64,000 nucleotides of DNA from Burkholderiaceae bacterium (lineage in GTDB: Bacteria > Pseudomonadota > Gammaproteobacteria > Burkholderiales > Burkholderiaceae_C), in NCBI GenBank assembly GCA_913776825.1, contig CAJYPV010000007.1, positions 219,301 through 283,300 on the forward strand. Reading direction: 5' to 3'. Below are positions 18,529-28,643 of the stretch, one piece after another. The notes under the pieces were generated by a model. It saw nothing but the letters and a program-made list of their open reading frames with translations, was not told the origin of the DNA and searched no databases. A program made the position numbers and the translations under genes. The number at the start of each line of letters is the position of its first letter. Position 1 is the stretch's first letter.

Positions 18529-20925
18529 TTAGTTGCGGACCGGCTTGCCGGTCTGGAGCATGCCCATGATGCGTTCCTGGGTCTTCGGATGCTCGAGCAA
18601 GCTGCAGAAGTGCTTGCGCTCCAGCGACATCAGGTACTCCTCGGTCACCAGCGAGCCGGCTTCCACTTCGCCGCCGCACACCACATCGGCGATCAGCGAG
18701 GCCAGATGGAAATCGTGCTGGCTGATGAAGCCGCCGTCACGCATGTTGGCCAGTTGCGCCTTCACCGTGGCGATGCCGGAACGGCCGGCCACCGGGAACT
18801 TCGCCTTCAGCGGCGCACGGTAGCCGGAGTCGGCCATCGCCTTGGCCTGAGCGGCCGCCACGAACAGCAGTTCGTCCTTGTTGGGCACGATCACATCGCT
18901 GTCCAGCAGGTAGCCGAGCTTCTGCGCTTCCAGCGCGGAGGTCGCCACCTTGGCCATCGCGGCGTTGGTGAAGCCGTCCTTCAGGAAGGCGAAGATGTCC
19001 GCATTGGCGTTGCCCGCCGAGGCCATTTCAGCCGCGCGACGAGCGATGTAGGTCAGACCGCCACCGCCCGGGATCAGGCCGACGCCCACTTCCACCAGGC
19101 CGATGTAGGACTCCATGTGCGCGACGCGACGGGCGCAATGCACCGCCAGCTCGCAGCCGCCGCCCAGCGCCAGGCCACGCATCGCAGCGACCACCGGCAC
19201 GTTGGCGTAGCGGATGCGCAGCATCATGTCCTGCAGCTTCTTCTCTTCCGGCGCGATGCCCTTGGCGCCCTTGGTCATGAAGACCGGCATCAGCGCTTCC
19301 AGGTTGGCGCCCGCGGAGAACACGTCATCCGGCGACCAGATCACCAGGCCCTTGTACTTGGACTCGGCGATCTCCACGGCCTTCAGCAGGCCGTCGGTGA
19401 CGGTCGGGCTGATCAGGTGCAGCTTGGCGGTGATCGAGGCGATCAGCACCTCGCCATCCAGCGACCAGACGCGCACTTCCTCGTTCTTGAACTCTTCGGT
19501 GCCGGCCTTCAGCGGCTCCGAAGCCCCTTCGCCGACCAGCGATTCCGGGAAGGCCTGACGCTCGTACACCGGCAGCTTGGCGCGCGGCTTGAACTTGCCT
19601 TCGGCCGCGCTCCAGGAACCCGCCTGGCTGTGCACGCCGCCGTTCTCGGCGACCGGACCTTCGAACACCCACGCCGGCAGCGGTGCGCTCGACAGGGTCT
19701 TGCCCGCGTCGATGTCGGCCTTCACCCATTCGGCGACCTGCTTCCAGCCCGCGGCCTGCCACAGCTCGAACGGACCCTGCTGCGAGCCGAAGCCCCAGCG
19801 CATCGCGAAGTCGATCTCGCGGGCGGTATCGGCCACGGTGTCCAGATGCACGGCCACGTACTGGAACGAGTCGCGCAGGATGGACCACAGGAACTGCGCC
19901 TGCGGATTGGTCGATTCACGCAGCAGCTTGATGCGGTCGGCGGCCGGCTTCTTCAGCATGCGCGCGACGATTTCATCGGCCTTCTTGCCGCCGGCGACGT
20001 ACTCGCCGGTGGCGAAGTCCAGACGCTGGATGTCCTTGCCGACCTTCTTGTAGAAGCCCGCACCGGCCTTCTGGCCCAGCGCGCCCTTCTCGATCAGACC
20101 CGCCAGCACCTTGGGCGTGGCGTAGGTCGCGTAGAACGGGTCGTCCTTCAGGTTGTCCTGCATGGTCTTGACCACATGCGCCATCGTGTCCAGGCCCACC
20201 ACGTCTGCCGTGCGGAAGGTGCCGGACGATGCGCGACCCAGCTTCTTGCCGGTCAGGTCATCCACCACGTCCACGCTCAGGCCGAACTTCTCGGCCTCGA
20301 TCATCGTGGCCATCATGCCGGCGATGCCGACGCGGTTGGCGACGAAGTTGGGCGTGTCATTGGCGCGCACCACGCCCTTGCCCACCGCCGAGGTCACGAA
20401 GCTTTCCAACTGATCGATCACTTCCGGACGCGTGGTCGGCGTGTTGATCAGCTCCACCAGGTACATGTAGCGCGGCGGATTGAAGAAGTGAATGCCGCAG
20501 AAGCGCGGCTTGATCGCTTCGGGCAGCACTTCGCTCAGCTTGGTGATCGACAGGCCCGACGTGTTGGACGCCACGATGGCGTGCGGCGCGACGAACGGCG
20601 CGATCTTCGTGTAGAGATCCAGCTTCCAGTCCATGCGCTCCGCGATGGCCTCGATGATCAGATCGCAGTCCTTGAGCAGCTCGAGATGCTCTTCATAGTT
20701 GGCCTGCTGGATCAGCGCGGCGTTTTCCGGCACGCCCAGCGGCGCGGGCTTGAGCTTCTTCAGGCCGTCGACCGCCTTGGTCACGATGCCGTTCTTCGGG
20801 CCTTCCTTGGCCGGCAGGTCGAACAGCACGACCGGCACTTTCACGTTGACCAGATGGGCGGCGATCTGCGCGCCCATCACGCCGGCGCCGAGCACGGCCA
20901 CCTTGCGAACTTGGAATCGACTCAT
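18529..20925 (-). CDS. 3-hydroxyacyl-CoA dehydrogenase/enoyl-CoA hydratase fusion (FadB/FadJ-type)
   Basis: Bifunctional beta-oxidation protein of 798 residues, in the order dehydrogenase then hydratase (reverse of E. coli FadB). The N-terminal Rossmann motif is VAVLGAGVMGAQIAAHL, with catalytic regions SNTSGLSITKLSE and CGIHFFNPPRYMYLVELI. Dehydrogenase C-terminal domains follow. The C-terminal crotonase domain (about residues 500-740) has FSAGANLEALM, ALGGGCELAVHC and GLIPGGGGLTY. The ATG at 20925 has GGAG five bases upstream. It partners the downstream thiolase. Confidence 0.94.
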   Translation of the reverse strand: MSRFQVRKVAVLGAGVMGAQIAAHLVNVKVPVVLFDLPAKEGPKNGIVTKAVDGLKKLKPAPLGVPENAALIQQANYEEHLELLKDCDLIIEAIAERMDWKLDLYTKIAPFVAPHAIVASNTSGLSITKLSEVLPEAIKPRFCGIHFFNPPRYMYLVELINTPTTRPEVIDQLESFVTSAVGKGVVRANDTPNFVANRVGIAGMMATMIEAEKFGLSVDVVDDLTGKKLGRASSGTFRTADVVGLDTMAHVVKTMQDNLKDDPFYATYATPKVLAGLIEKGALGQKAGAGFYKKVGKDIQRLDFATGEYVAGGKKADEIVARMLKKPAADRIKLLRESTNPQAQFLWSILRDSFQYVAVHLDTVADTAREIDFAMRWGFGSQQGPFELWQAAGWKQVAEWVKADIDAGKTLSSAPLPAWVFEGPVAENGGVHSQAGSWSAAEGKFKPRAKLPVYERQAFPESLVGEGASEPLKAGTEEFKNEEVRVWSLDGEVLIASITAKLHLISPTVTDGLLKAVEIAESKYKGLVIWSPDDVFSAGANLEALMPVFMTKGAKGIAPEEKKLQDMMLRIRYANVPVVAAMRGLALGGGCELAVHCARRVAHMESYIGLVEVGVGLIPGGGGLTYIARRAAEMASAGNANADIFAFLKDGFTNAAMAKVATSALEAQKLGYLLDSDVIVPNKDELLFVAAAQAKAMADSGYRAPLKAKFPVAGRSGIATVKAQLANMRDGGFISQHDFHLASLIADVVCGGEVEAGSLVTEEYLMSLERKHFCSLLEHPKTQERIMGMLQTGKPVRN

Positions 20926-20967
20926 GGTTTCTCCAATGAACATCTCGAGGATGTAAGACTTCTGTGT

Positions 20968-21420
20968 TTACTCGACGCGAATCCAGGTCTGTGTACGGCC
21001 CAACAGTGGCATGCCGATGAAACCGCGCACTTCCAGCTTCTTGCCGCCATCCACCGGGCGCAGCCGCACGCGGTACACCTTGCCATTGGCCGGGTCGAGG
21101 ATGTCGCCGCCGTCCCACAGATCGGCGTCAGCCGGGTTCTTCTTGACGTTGCGGATGATGGTCAGGCCGAGGATCGGCTGGTTCTTGCGGTCGTCACTGC
21201 ATTCGTCGCAGGTGGCGGTCTGCTTGGCCGGGTCGGTGATCTTTTCGATCTTGCCGGCGAGCACCCCATTCAACTCGCTGATGCGGACGGTGGAACGCTC
21301 CTGCTTGGTCTCGTCGTCGATGGTCTTCCAGACCCCGACCGGCGAGGCCTGCTGGGCCATGGCCAGTCCGTAAGAGAGGCTCAGTCCCAGCGCGGCAGCG
21401 GTGGCGATCAGCGATTTCAT
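20968..21420 (-). CDS. DUF2147 secreted protein
   Basis: Small exported protein of 150 residues. After the signal peptide (ending near YGLAMA) comes a DUF2147 domain: SPVGVWKTIDDETKQERS at its N-terminus, a central CDECSDD pair of cysteines, and LWDGGDILDPANGKVYRVRL. DUF2147 proteins are beta-rich with no established biochemical role. AAGGAG precedes the ATG at 21420. It lies between the acyl-CoA dehydrogenase and FadB-type genes and is probably co-transcribed. A link to envelope lipids is only a guess. Confidence 0.85.
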   Translation of the reverse strand: MKSLIATAAALGLSLSYGLAMAQQASPVGVWKTIDDETKQERSTVRISELNGVLAGKIEKITDPAKQTATCDECSDDRKNQPILGLTIIRNVKKNPADADLWDGGDILDPANGKVYRVRLRPVDGGKKLEVRGFIGMPLLGRTQTWIRVE

Positions 21421-21484
21421 GGTGTCTCCTTGCATCTTTTTGAGGGTGGCCCGAGAGGCCAGAACCGGCGCCTTGAGGCGCTTC

Positions 21485-21518
21485 GGACGCGGCCGCCCTC
21501 AGCGGGGCGGACGCGTCC
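21485..21518 (-). other. Intercistronic stem-loop in the fad operon
   Basis: GGACGCG (21485-21491) pairs with CGCGTCC (21512-21518), then after one mismatch CCGCCC (21493-21498) pairs with GGGCGG (21505-21510). No T-run follows. It lies between the acyl-CoA dehydrogenase stop and the DUF2147 start and may be an mRNA stabiliser or attenuator. Confidence 0.4.
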
Positions 21519-21528
21519 GGCGCGGGGA

Positions 21529-23319
21529 TCAGAACAGCGCTTCGTCCATTTCCATCAGCGGCGACAGGCCGGCGCGGCAGCTGCGGATCAGGCCGGCGGT
21601 TTCCGGCAGCAGCTTGGCGAAATAGAAGCGGGCGGTCGACAGCTTGGCGGTGTAGAAGGCGTCGCCGCTGTCCTTCTTCTCCAGAGCCAGCTTGGCCATG
21701 CGGGCCCACATGTAGGCGAAGGTCAGGTGACCCACCACACGCAGGTAATCCACGGCCGCGGCGCCGACTTCGTCGGGATTCTGGAAGGCCTTCATGCCGA
21801 TTTCGGTGGTCAGCTTGGTGACCTTGTCGCCGAGGTCGGCCAGCGGGTTGATGAACTCCTGCATCGCTTCGCTGGTGCCCTCTTCCTCGACGAACTCGGC
21901 GATCTTCTTGCCGAACTTCTTCAGCGTCGCGCCGTTGTTGCCCAGGATCTTGCGGCCCAGCAGATCCAGCGCCTGCACGGTGTTCGTGCCTTCGTAGATC
22001 ATGTTGATGCGGGCATCGCGCACATATTGCTCCATGCCCCATTCATGGATGTAGCCGTGGCCGCCGAAGACCTGCATGCAGTGCGAGGTGGCGATCCAGC
22101 CGTTGTCGGTGATGAAGGCCTTGATGATCGGCGTCAGCAGGGCGACTTCGTCCTCGCAGGCCTTGGCTTCATCGGCGTCGTCGCTCGACAGGGCCTTGTC
22201 CAGCTGCAGGGCCACATAGGCCGACAGCGCACGGCCGCCTTCGGCGTAGGCGCGGGCGGTCAGCAGCATCTTGCGCACGTCCGGGTGCACGATGATCGGA
22301 TCGGCCGGCTTGTCAGGCGCCTTCGGGCCGGACAGCGCGCGCATCTGGATGCGGTCCTTCGCATAGGCCACCGCGTTCTGGTAGGCCACTTCGGTCAGGC
22401 CCAGGGACTGGTTGCCCACGCCCAGGCGCGCCGCGTTCATCATCACGAACATGGCCTGCAGACCCTTGTTGGGCTGGCCCACCATCGTGCCGACGGCGCC
22501 ATCGAGCACCATCTGCGCGGTCGCATTGCCGTGGATGCCCATCTTGTGCTCGAGGCCGCCGCAGTAAATCGGGTTGCGCTCGCCCAGCGAGCCATCGGCA
22601 TTCACCTTGAACTTCGGCACGATGAACAGCGAGATGCCCTTCGAGCCCTGCGGCGCGTCCGGCAGACGGGCCAGCACCAGATGGATGATGTTCTCGGCCA
22701 GGTCGTGTTCGCCGGCGGAGATGAAGATCTTCTGGCCGGTGATCTTGTAGGTGCCGTCGGCCTGGGGCTCGGCCTTGGAGCGCAGCAGGCCCAGGTCGGT
22801 GCCGCAATGCGGTTCGGTCAGGCACATCGTGCCGGTCCACACGCCGGAGGTCAGCTTCGGCAGGTAGGTGGACTTCTGTTCCGGCGTGCCGTGGGCATGC
22901 AGCGCCTCATAGGCGCCGTGGCTCAGGCCGGGGTACATCGTCCAGGCCTGGTTGGCCGAGTTCATCATCTCGTAGAGGAACTGGTTCAGCAGCACCGGCA
23001 GGCCCTGGCCACCGTATTCCGGATCGCAGGACAGCGCGGGCCAGCCGCCTTCCACATACTGCGCATAGGCTTCCTTGAAGCCCTTGGGCGCCTTCACCTC
23101 GTGGGTGGTCTTGTCCAGCACGCAACCCTCGGCATCGCCGGAGAGGTTGATCGGCGCCAGGATCTCGGCCGCGAACTTGCCGCCCTCTTCAAGCACCGCA
23201 TTCACCGTGTCCTCATCCACCTCGGCATGGGCCGGCAGCAGCTTCAGCTCGTCGACAGCATGCAGCAGCTCGTGCAGGACGAACTGCATGTCGCGCAGGG
23301 GCGGGTTGTACTGGGGCAT
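21529..23319 (-). CDS. Acyl-CoA dehydrogenase (long 596-residue type)
   Basis: Flavoprotein that introduces the alpha-beta double bond in acyl-CoA and feeds electrons to ETF. It has the FAD/substrate motif TGTMCLTEPHCGTDLG, KITGQKIFISAGEHD and the catalytic-base region MIYEGTNTVQALDLLGRK. Extra N- and C-terminal regions bring it to 596 residues, as in the DmdC-like/large acyl-CoA dehydrogenase family, so 3-methylthiopropionyl-CoA or medium/long-chain acyl-CoA are possible substrates. AGGAG precedes the ATG. It follows the TetR gene by 71 bases on the same strand. Confidence 0.92.
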   Translation of the reverse strand: MPQYNPPLRDMQFVLHELLHAVDELKLLPAHAEVDEDTVNAVLEEGGKFAAEILAPINLSGDAEGCVLDKTTHEVKAPKGFKEAYAQYVEGGWPALSCDPEYGGQGLPVLLNQFLYEMMNSANQAWTMYPGLSHGAYEALHAHGTPEQKSTYLPKLTSGVWTGTMCLTEPHCGTDLGLLRSKAEPQADGTYKITGQKIFISAGEHDLAENIIHLVLARLPDAPQGSKGISLFIVPKFKVNADGSLGERNPIYCGGLEHKMGIHGNATAQMVLDGAVGTMVGQPNKGLQAMFVMMNAARLGVGNQSLGLTEVAYQNAVAYAKDRIQMRALSGPKAPDKPADPIIVHPDVRKMLLTARAYAEGGRALSAYVALQLDKALSSDDADEAKACEDEVALLTPIIKAFITDNGWIATSHCMQVFGGHGYIHEWGMEQYVRDARINMIYEGTNTVQALDLLGRKILGNNGATLKKFGKKIAEFVEEEGTSEAMQEFINPLADLGDKVTKLTTEIGMKAFQNPDEVGAAAVDYLRVVGHLTFAYMWARMAKLALEKKDSGDAFYTAKLSTARFYFAKLLPETAGLIRSCRAGLSPLMEMDEALF

Positions 23320-23390
23320 GAGGGACTCCTGATTTCTGTGATGTGGGTGAGAAAACGATCCGGCGGACCGGTGAAACTGAATCGCGCGGC

Positions 23391-24212
23391 TCAGCCGCGT
23401 TTTCTGCGGGGGGCGGCCGCGCTGACCTCGATGTCGCGGCTGCCCGTGCCGGCAAGGGGCGTCGGGCTGTCCTCCCGACCGTTCGCCGCCACCGCGCGGC
23501 CCGGCTGAGCGGCGGCGCGGCGCTGGCGCTGCTCGGCATCCGCCTGGCGCCCGGCGGGCGTGGCAAAACTGTCCAGGATGCGCTCCAGGCCCACGCCGGC
23601 TCGGCCGAGCGCGCCGGGGCTGCGCAGGAAGCGCGCATCGTGATGCAGGGACAGGATCAGTCCATGCATCTCGAAAAGAATCTGATCGGGATCGGCCTGC
23701 GGCACCAGATGGCCGGCATCCTGCGCCAGCAGGATGGCCTTGCGGATCGCGGCATGCCAGTCGCGCACCATGCCCACCAGCGCATCGCGCACCGGACCGG
23801 GCCGGTCATCGAATTCCACGGCGCCGCTGATGTAGATGCAGCCGGAGTCCACTTCGACCGAGGTGCGCTGCACCCAGCGCTCGAACAGCGCCCGCAGCCG
23901 CGGCAGGCCGCGCGGCTCGCGCAGGGCCGAGAAGAACACTTCTTCTTCGAACTTGGCGTGGTACTCCCGCACGACCGCGATCTGCAGCTCCTCGCGCGAC
24001 CCGAAATGCGCGAAGACGCCGGATTTGCTCATCTTGGTCACATCGGCAAGCGCGCCAATGGACAAGCCCTCCAGCCCCATGTGCGAGGCCAGGCCCAGCG
24101 CCGCGTCCAGGATCGTGGCGCGGGTCTGCTGGCCCTTTTGCAGCGAGCGGGTGCTGCGCCGTGGCGCGACCGCGCCTGCAGCAGGCTTGGGGGTGAGGGA
24201 AGGTGAGGACAA
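23391..24212 (-). CDS. TetR-family transcriptional regulator
   Basis: TetR repressor of 273 residues. The DNA-binding region (about residues 30-80) reads TRATILDAALGLASHMGLEG...SIGALADVTKMSKSGVFAHF, followed by a ligand-binding helical domain and an unusually long, Ala/Arg-rich C-terminal tail (about 70 residues). The start is a TTG at 24212; no ATG or GTG lies between the upstream in-frame stop and the helix-turn-helix, so the start is uncertain. Its position ahead of the fad genes and a palindrome just upstream suggest an acyl-CoA-responsive repressor of beta-oxidation, autoregulated. Confidence 0.88.
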   Translation of the reverse strand: MSSPSLTPKPAAGAVAPRRSTRSLQKGQQTRATILDAALGLASHMGLEGLSIGALADVTKMSKSGVFAHFGSREELQIAVVREYHAKFEEEVFFSALREPRGLPRLRALFERWVQRTSVEVDSGCIYISGAVEFDDRPGPVRDALVGMVRDWHAAIRKAILLAQDAGHLVPQADPDQILFEMHGLILSLHHDARFLRSPGALGRAGVGLERILDSFATPAGRQADAEQRQRRAAAQPGRAVAANGREDSPTPLAGTGSRDIEVSAAAPRRKRG

Positions 24213-24544
24213 GGGGGCCGAACAATAAAACGAACGATCGTTCTATTTTGCAGACTTCCGACCCACCTGCGCAATCCTTGACCAGTGTTTTTTAGTGGTG
24301 ATGACCTAAAAAGTCTAGTCCCGCCGCCGGCCACCCCGACCGCAAGTGGCGGGCTGGCCGTCCGATTGCCCTGTCCCCGGGACCAGTTGGCTGACATAGA
24401 CTCAAGCCCATCAGGGAGCCGAACCAATGAATAAGCCAGCAAATGGCGATTCGGCAGATGCTGTCGAGCGCAGGCTCGCCACGGCTCAGCCGCGCGAGTC
24501 GATTCGCCGTTGCCCCCTGTCTTCACCGAGGCAACGGAGGTCCC
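24213..24544. other. Divergent region between tetR and the first chemosensory operon
   Basis: 332 bases holding the TetR operator and the promoter of the chemosensory operon. An open frame of 45 codons starts at ATG 24427 with AGGGAG eight bases upstream and ends at 24564, overlapping the cheW TTG start by 20 bases. It may be a leader peptide coupled to cheW; its product (MNKPANGDSADAVERR...) matches nothing I know. No convincing sigma-70 or sigma-28 promoter is seen. Confidence 0.4.
24232..24243. promoter_or_regulatory. Palindromic operator for the TetR regulator
   Basis: GAACGATCGTTC is a perfect 12-bp palindrome flanked by AAAAC and TATTTT, 20 bases upstream of the TetR start, where the promoter must lie. 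The size and position fit an autoregulatory TetR operator. Confidence 0.65.
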
Positions 24545-25035
24545 TTGCACGGCACTGGCGCTGAATCCGCATTTCTCCTCTGCCGGGTGCAGACGCGCCT
24601 GTGCGGCCTGCCGCTGGCCGCCGTCGAGGAAATCCTGCGCCCGCAGCCGGTGCGGCCGCTCGCAGCGCCGGTGGTGCATGTCCAGGGACTGGCCCGCATC
24701 CGCGGCCGCTGGGTGCCGGTGCTGGATCTGGCGGGGCTGCTCGGGCTCCCGGGCGGCACGGTGCAGCGATATGTCGTGCTGCGCAGCGGCGACCGCCAGA
24801 TCGCGCTCGCGGTGGCCGAGGTGCTGGGCCTGCATCGCCTGCCCGAGACCGCGATCGACGCCCTGCCCCGCCTGCTGCAGGACCCCGGCCACGCTGCGGT
24901 GTCCGCCCTCGCCGCCCGCGACGACGACCTGATCGCCTTGCTCGACGCGGCCCGGTTGCTGCCGGACGACTTCCTCGCGTCCGTGGCGCTGCTGGCGCCG
25001 CCGCCGGACGCGTCCCCACCGGAGGAGAGCGCCGC

Positions 25036-25039
<4 letters not shown>
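24545..25039 (+). CDS. cheW: CheW-like coupling protein (WspB position)
   Basis: Couples receptor to CheA kinase. A single CheW domain fills the protein: ESAFLLCRVQTRLCGLPLAAVEEILRP at the start, GLARIRGRWVPVLDLAGLLG and RYVVLRSGDRQIALAVAEVLGL in the second subdomain. I place the start at TTG 24545, which has CGGAGG four bases upstream and begins just before the domain; an ATG at 24443 in the same frame gives a 34-residue extension without a ribosome site. The stop overlaps the following cheR start (ATGA). Confidence 0.8.
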
Positions 25040-26540
<1,501 letters not shown>

Positions 26541-26544
<4 letters not shown>

Positions 26545-27149
26545 CCGTGTCCCTGCAGGCACCGAGCCCTGAACTCGATCTCAACCGCCCACCGGCGTCC
26601 GGCGCGGCGCCGACGGGCGCGGGCCTCGGCAGTGATGTCCGTCAGCAATTGCAGACCTGGCGAGACGCCTTCGACCAATCCTTCGCCCAGCCTCGACAGA
26701 CGGGCGAAGACGACACGCCGATGGACGTGCTGGGCATCCGGATTGCCAATGCGCCGTTTGCCCTGAATCTGGCCGATCTGGCCGGCCTGCTGCCCGCCAT
26801 GACGCCCACGCCCTATCCCGCCGATGCGCCCGGTTTGCTGGGCGTGATCGGTCATCAGGGTCAGGTGTTGCCGCTCTATGACCTGCAGTCGTTGATCGGT
26901 TTGGGCGCGGCGCCGCCGGCGCGTTGGTGGGTCGTCACCCGCGCGGCAGCGCTGGCGCTCGCCTTCGAGGGATTCGACGGTCAATGGCGACTCACGCGCC
27001 AGGACCGACTTCAGCAGACCGACGCTGCCGGCACCGGACTGGCGGTGCGCTGCGGCGGGCATTTGCGGCCGTTGATCGATGTGGCGGCGCTGATCGCCGG
27101 CATCGCCGATCGGACCGGCGCCGGCAACGGTCCGGCCCATCATCTTTGA
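26541..27149 (+). CDS. cheW: CheW-like coupling protein (WspD position)
   Basis: Single CheW domain (about residues 58-195) after a 55-residue Pro/Gln-rich N-terminal extension. Domain landmarks are DVLGIRIANAPFALNLADLAGLL, GLLGVIGHQGQVLPLYDLQSLIGLG and GTGLAVRCGGHLRPLIDVAALI. 202 residues. Its ATG overlaps the cheR stop (ATGA). Presence of two CheW genes flanking cheR matches the wsp layout, in which the two CheW proteins are not equivalent. Confidence 0.87.
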
Positions 27150-27165
27150 GCGGGGGAGACAAACG

Positions 27166-28626
27166 ATGTGGACATTCGGCAAGAAGTTGACCGTGGGCTT
27201 CGCCCTCTCGTTCCTGTTGCTGCTGTTGATCGGTGCCTTGTCTTATCGCGGCGTCGAATTCCTGACGAGGACCAGCCATGAGGTGAACCGCACGCACCAG
27301 GCCGTGGCCAGGATCGATGGCCTGCTCAGCGCCATGAAGGACGCCGAGACCGCGCAGCGTGGCTATCTCCTGACCGGCGACGACAGCTATCTCGAGCCCT
27401 ATCGGACGGCGGTCACCGAAGTGCCGCGCATGATCGTCCAGTTGCGCGGCCTGATCCGCGACAACCCGACGCAGCAAAGCCGGCTCAATCAGGCGGCGGT
27501 GATGATGGACAACCTGCTGCAGCTGCACAAGGAACGGATCGACACGCGCAAGGGCGCGGGCGAGGACGCCGCCATGCGCCTGGTCCGCATGGGCGACGGC
27601 AAGCGCCGGATGGACGAATTGCGACAAGTCATCGGCCAGATGGAAGATGCGGAGGAAGACACCCTCAAGCAGCGCGCCAAGGACGTCGAGGAGGCCGCCA
27701 GCTCGGTCCGCTCGGCGATTGGCTGGGGCACGCTGGCGGGCCTGGCGCTGGTGGTGCTGGCGGGCTTCACCTTGAACCGCGTGCTCGCCGGACAGATCGG
27801 CGCGGCGGTGCGCCACGTGCAGCGGTCGTCGGCCGAATTGCAGGCGGCGGCGAATCAGCAGGCCGCGGGCGCGCGGGAGACCGCCACCTCGATGACCGAG
27901 ATTTCCACCACCATCTCGGAGCTGCTCGCCACCTCGCGGCAGATCGCCGACAGCGCGCAGCGCGTCGTCAGCATCGCGGAACAGACGGCCGGCTTTGCCC
28001 GCGCCGGCGACGGCACCTTGCAGGCGGCGCGGGAAACCATCGCGGCCATGCGGCGCCAGATCGATCTGGTCGTCACCCACATGCTGGACCTGGGCCGCAA
28101 GTCGCAGCAGATCGGCGTGGTGCTGGACCTGGTCAGCGAGCTGGCGGAGCAGACCAACATCCTGGCGATCAATGCCACCATCGAAGCCACCGTGGCCGGG
28201 GACGCCGGACGGCGCTTCGGCGTCGTGGCCGACGAAATCCGCAAGCTCGCCGACCGCATGACCGCCTCCACCAAAGAGATCCGCCTGCAGATCGACGATG
28301 TGCGCGGCGCGGTGAACACCACGGTGATGGCCACCGAGGCCGGCTCCAAGGCGGTCGATGCCGGTGCCCGCCAGTTCGATGACGTGACCGCCACCTTCGG
28401 CCGCATCGCCGGCCAGGTGGTGACCACCACCGACGCCGCGCGCGAGATCGAGCTCTCCACCAAGCAGCAGGCCACGGCGGTGGAGCAGCTCAACATCGCG
28501 CTCTCCAATTCCGCTCAGGCCTCGCGTGAGACGGAGGCCAGCTCCAGCCAGACCTCGCAGACGGCCAATGAATTGGCCGAGACCTCCCGCAACCTGCTGC
28601 GCCTGGTCCAGGCCCAGCCCGCCTGA
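27166..28626 (+). CDS. Methyl-accepting receptor with CHASE3 sensor (WspA position)
   Basis: Inner-membrane receptor of 486 residues. TM1 is at about 8-28. The periplasmic CHASE3 domain carries MKDAETAQRGYLLTGDDSYLEPYRTAV. TM2 is at about 185-203. The cytoplasmic four-helix signalling domain has the tip ELAEQTNILAINATIEATVAGDAGRRFGVVADEIRKLADR, slightly degenerate against the usual [10 protein letters not shown] see no proper HAMP domain between TM2 and the coiled coil, which is atypical. GGGGGAG precedes the ATG. It likely feeds the downstream CheA-REC. Confidence 0.9.
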   Translation: MWTFGKKLTVGFALSFLLLLLIGALSYRGVEFLTRTSHEVNRTHQAVARIDGLLSAMKDAETAQRGYLLTGDDSYLEPYRTAVTEVPRMIVQLRGLIRDNPTQQSRLNQAAVMMDNLLQLHKERIDTRKGAGEDAAMRLVRMGDGKRRMDELRQVIGQMEDAEEDTLKQRAKDVEEAASSVRSAIGWGTLAGLALVVLAGFTLNRVLAGQIGAAVRHVQRSSAELQAAANQQAAGARETATSMTEISTTISELLATSRQIADSAQRVVSIAEQTAGFARAGDGTLQAARETIAAMRRQIDLVVTHMLDLGRKSQQIGVVLDLVSELAEQTNILAINATIEATVAGDAGRRFGVVADEIRKLADRMTASTKEIRLQIDDVRGAVNTTVMATEAGSKAVDAGARQFDDVTATFGRIAGQVVTTTDAAREIELSTKQQATAVEQLNIALSNSAQASRETEASSSQTSQTANELAETSRNLLRLVQAQPA

Positions 28627-28643
28627 TCACTGGCGACCGCATC

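Noticed and set aside
18589..23508. A very long open frame (about 1640 codons) on the plus strand antisense to the fad genes
   Set aside because: It is His/Arg/Gln-rich with no family match and mirrors the codon bias of well-supported genes on the other strand.
24443..24544. N-terminal extension of the first CheW from ATG 24443
   Set aside because: No ribosome site, whereas TTG 24545 has CGGAGG and starts right before the domain.
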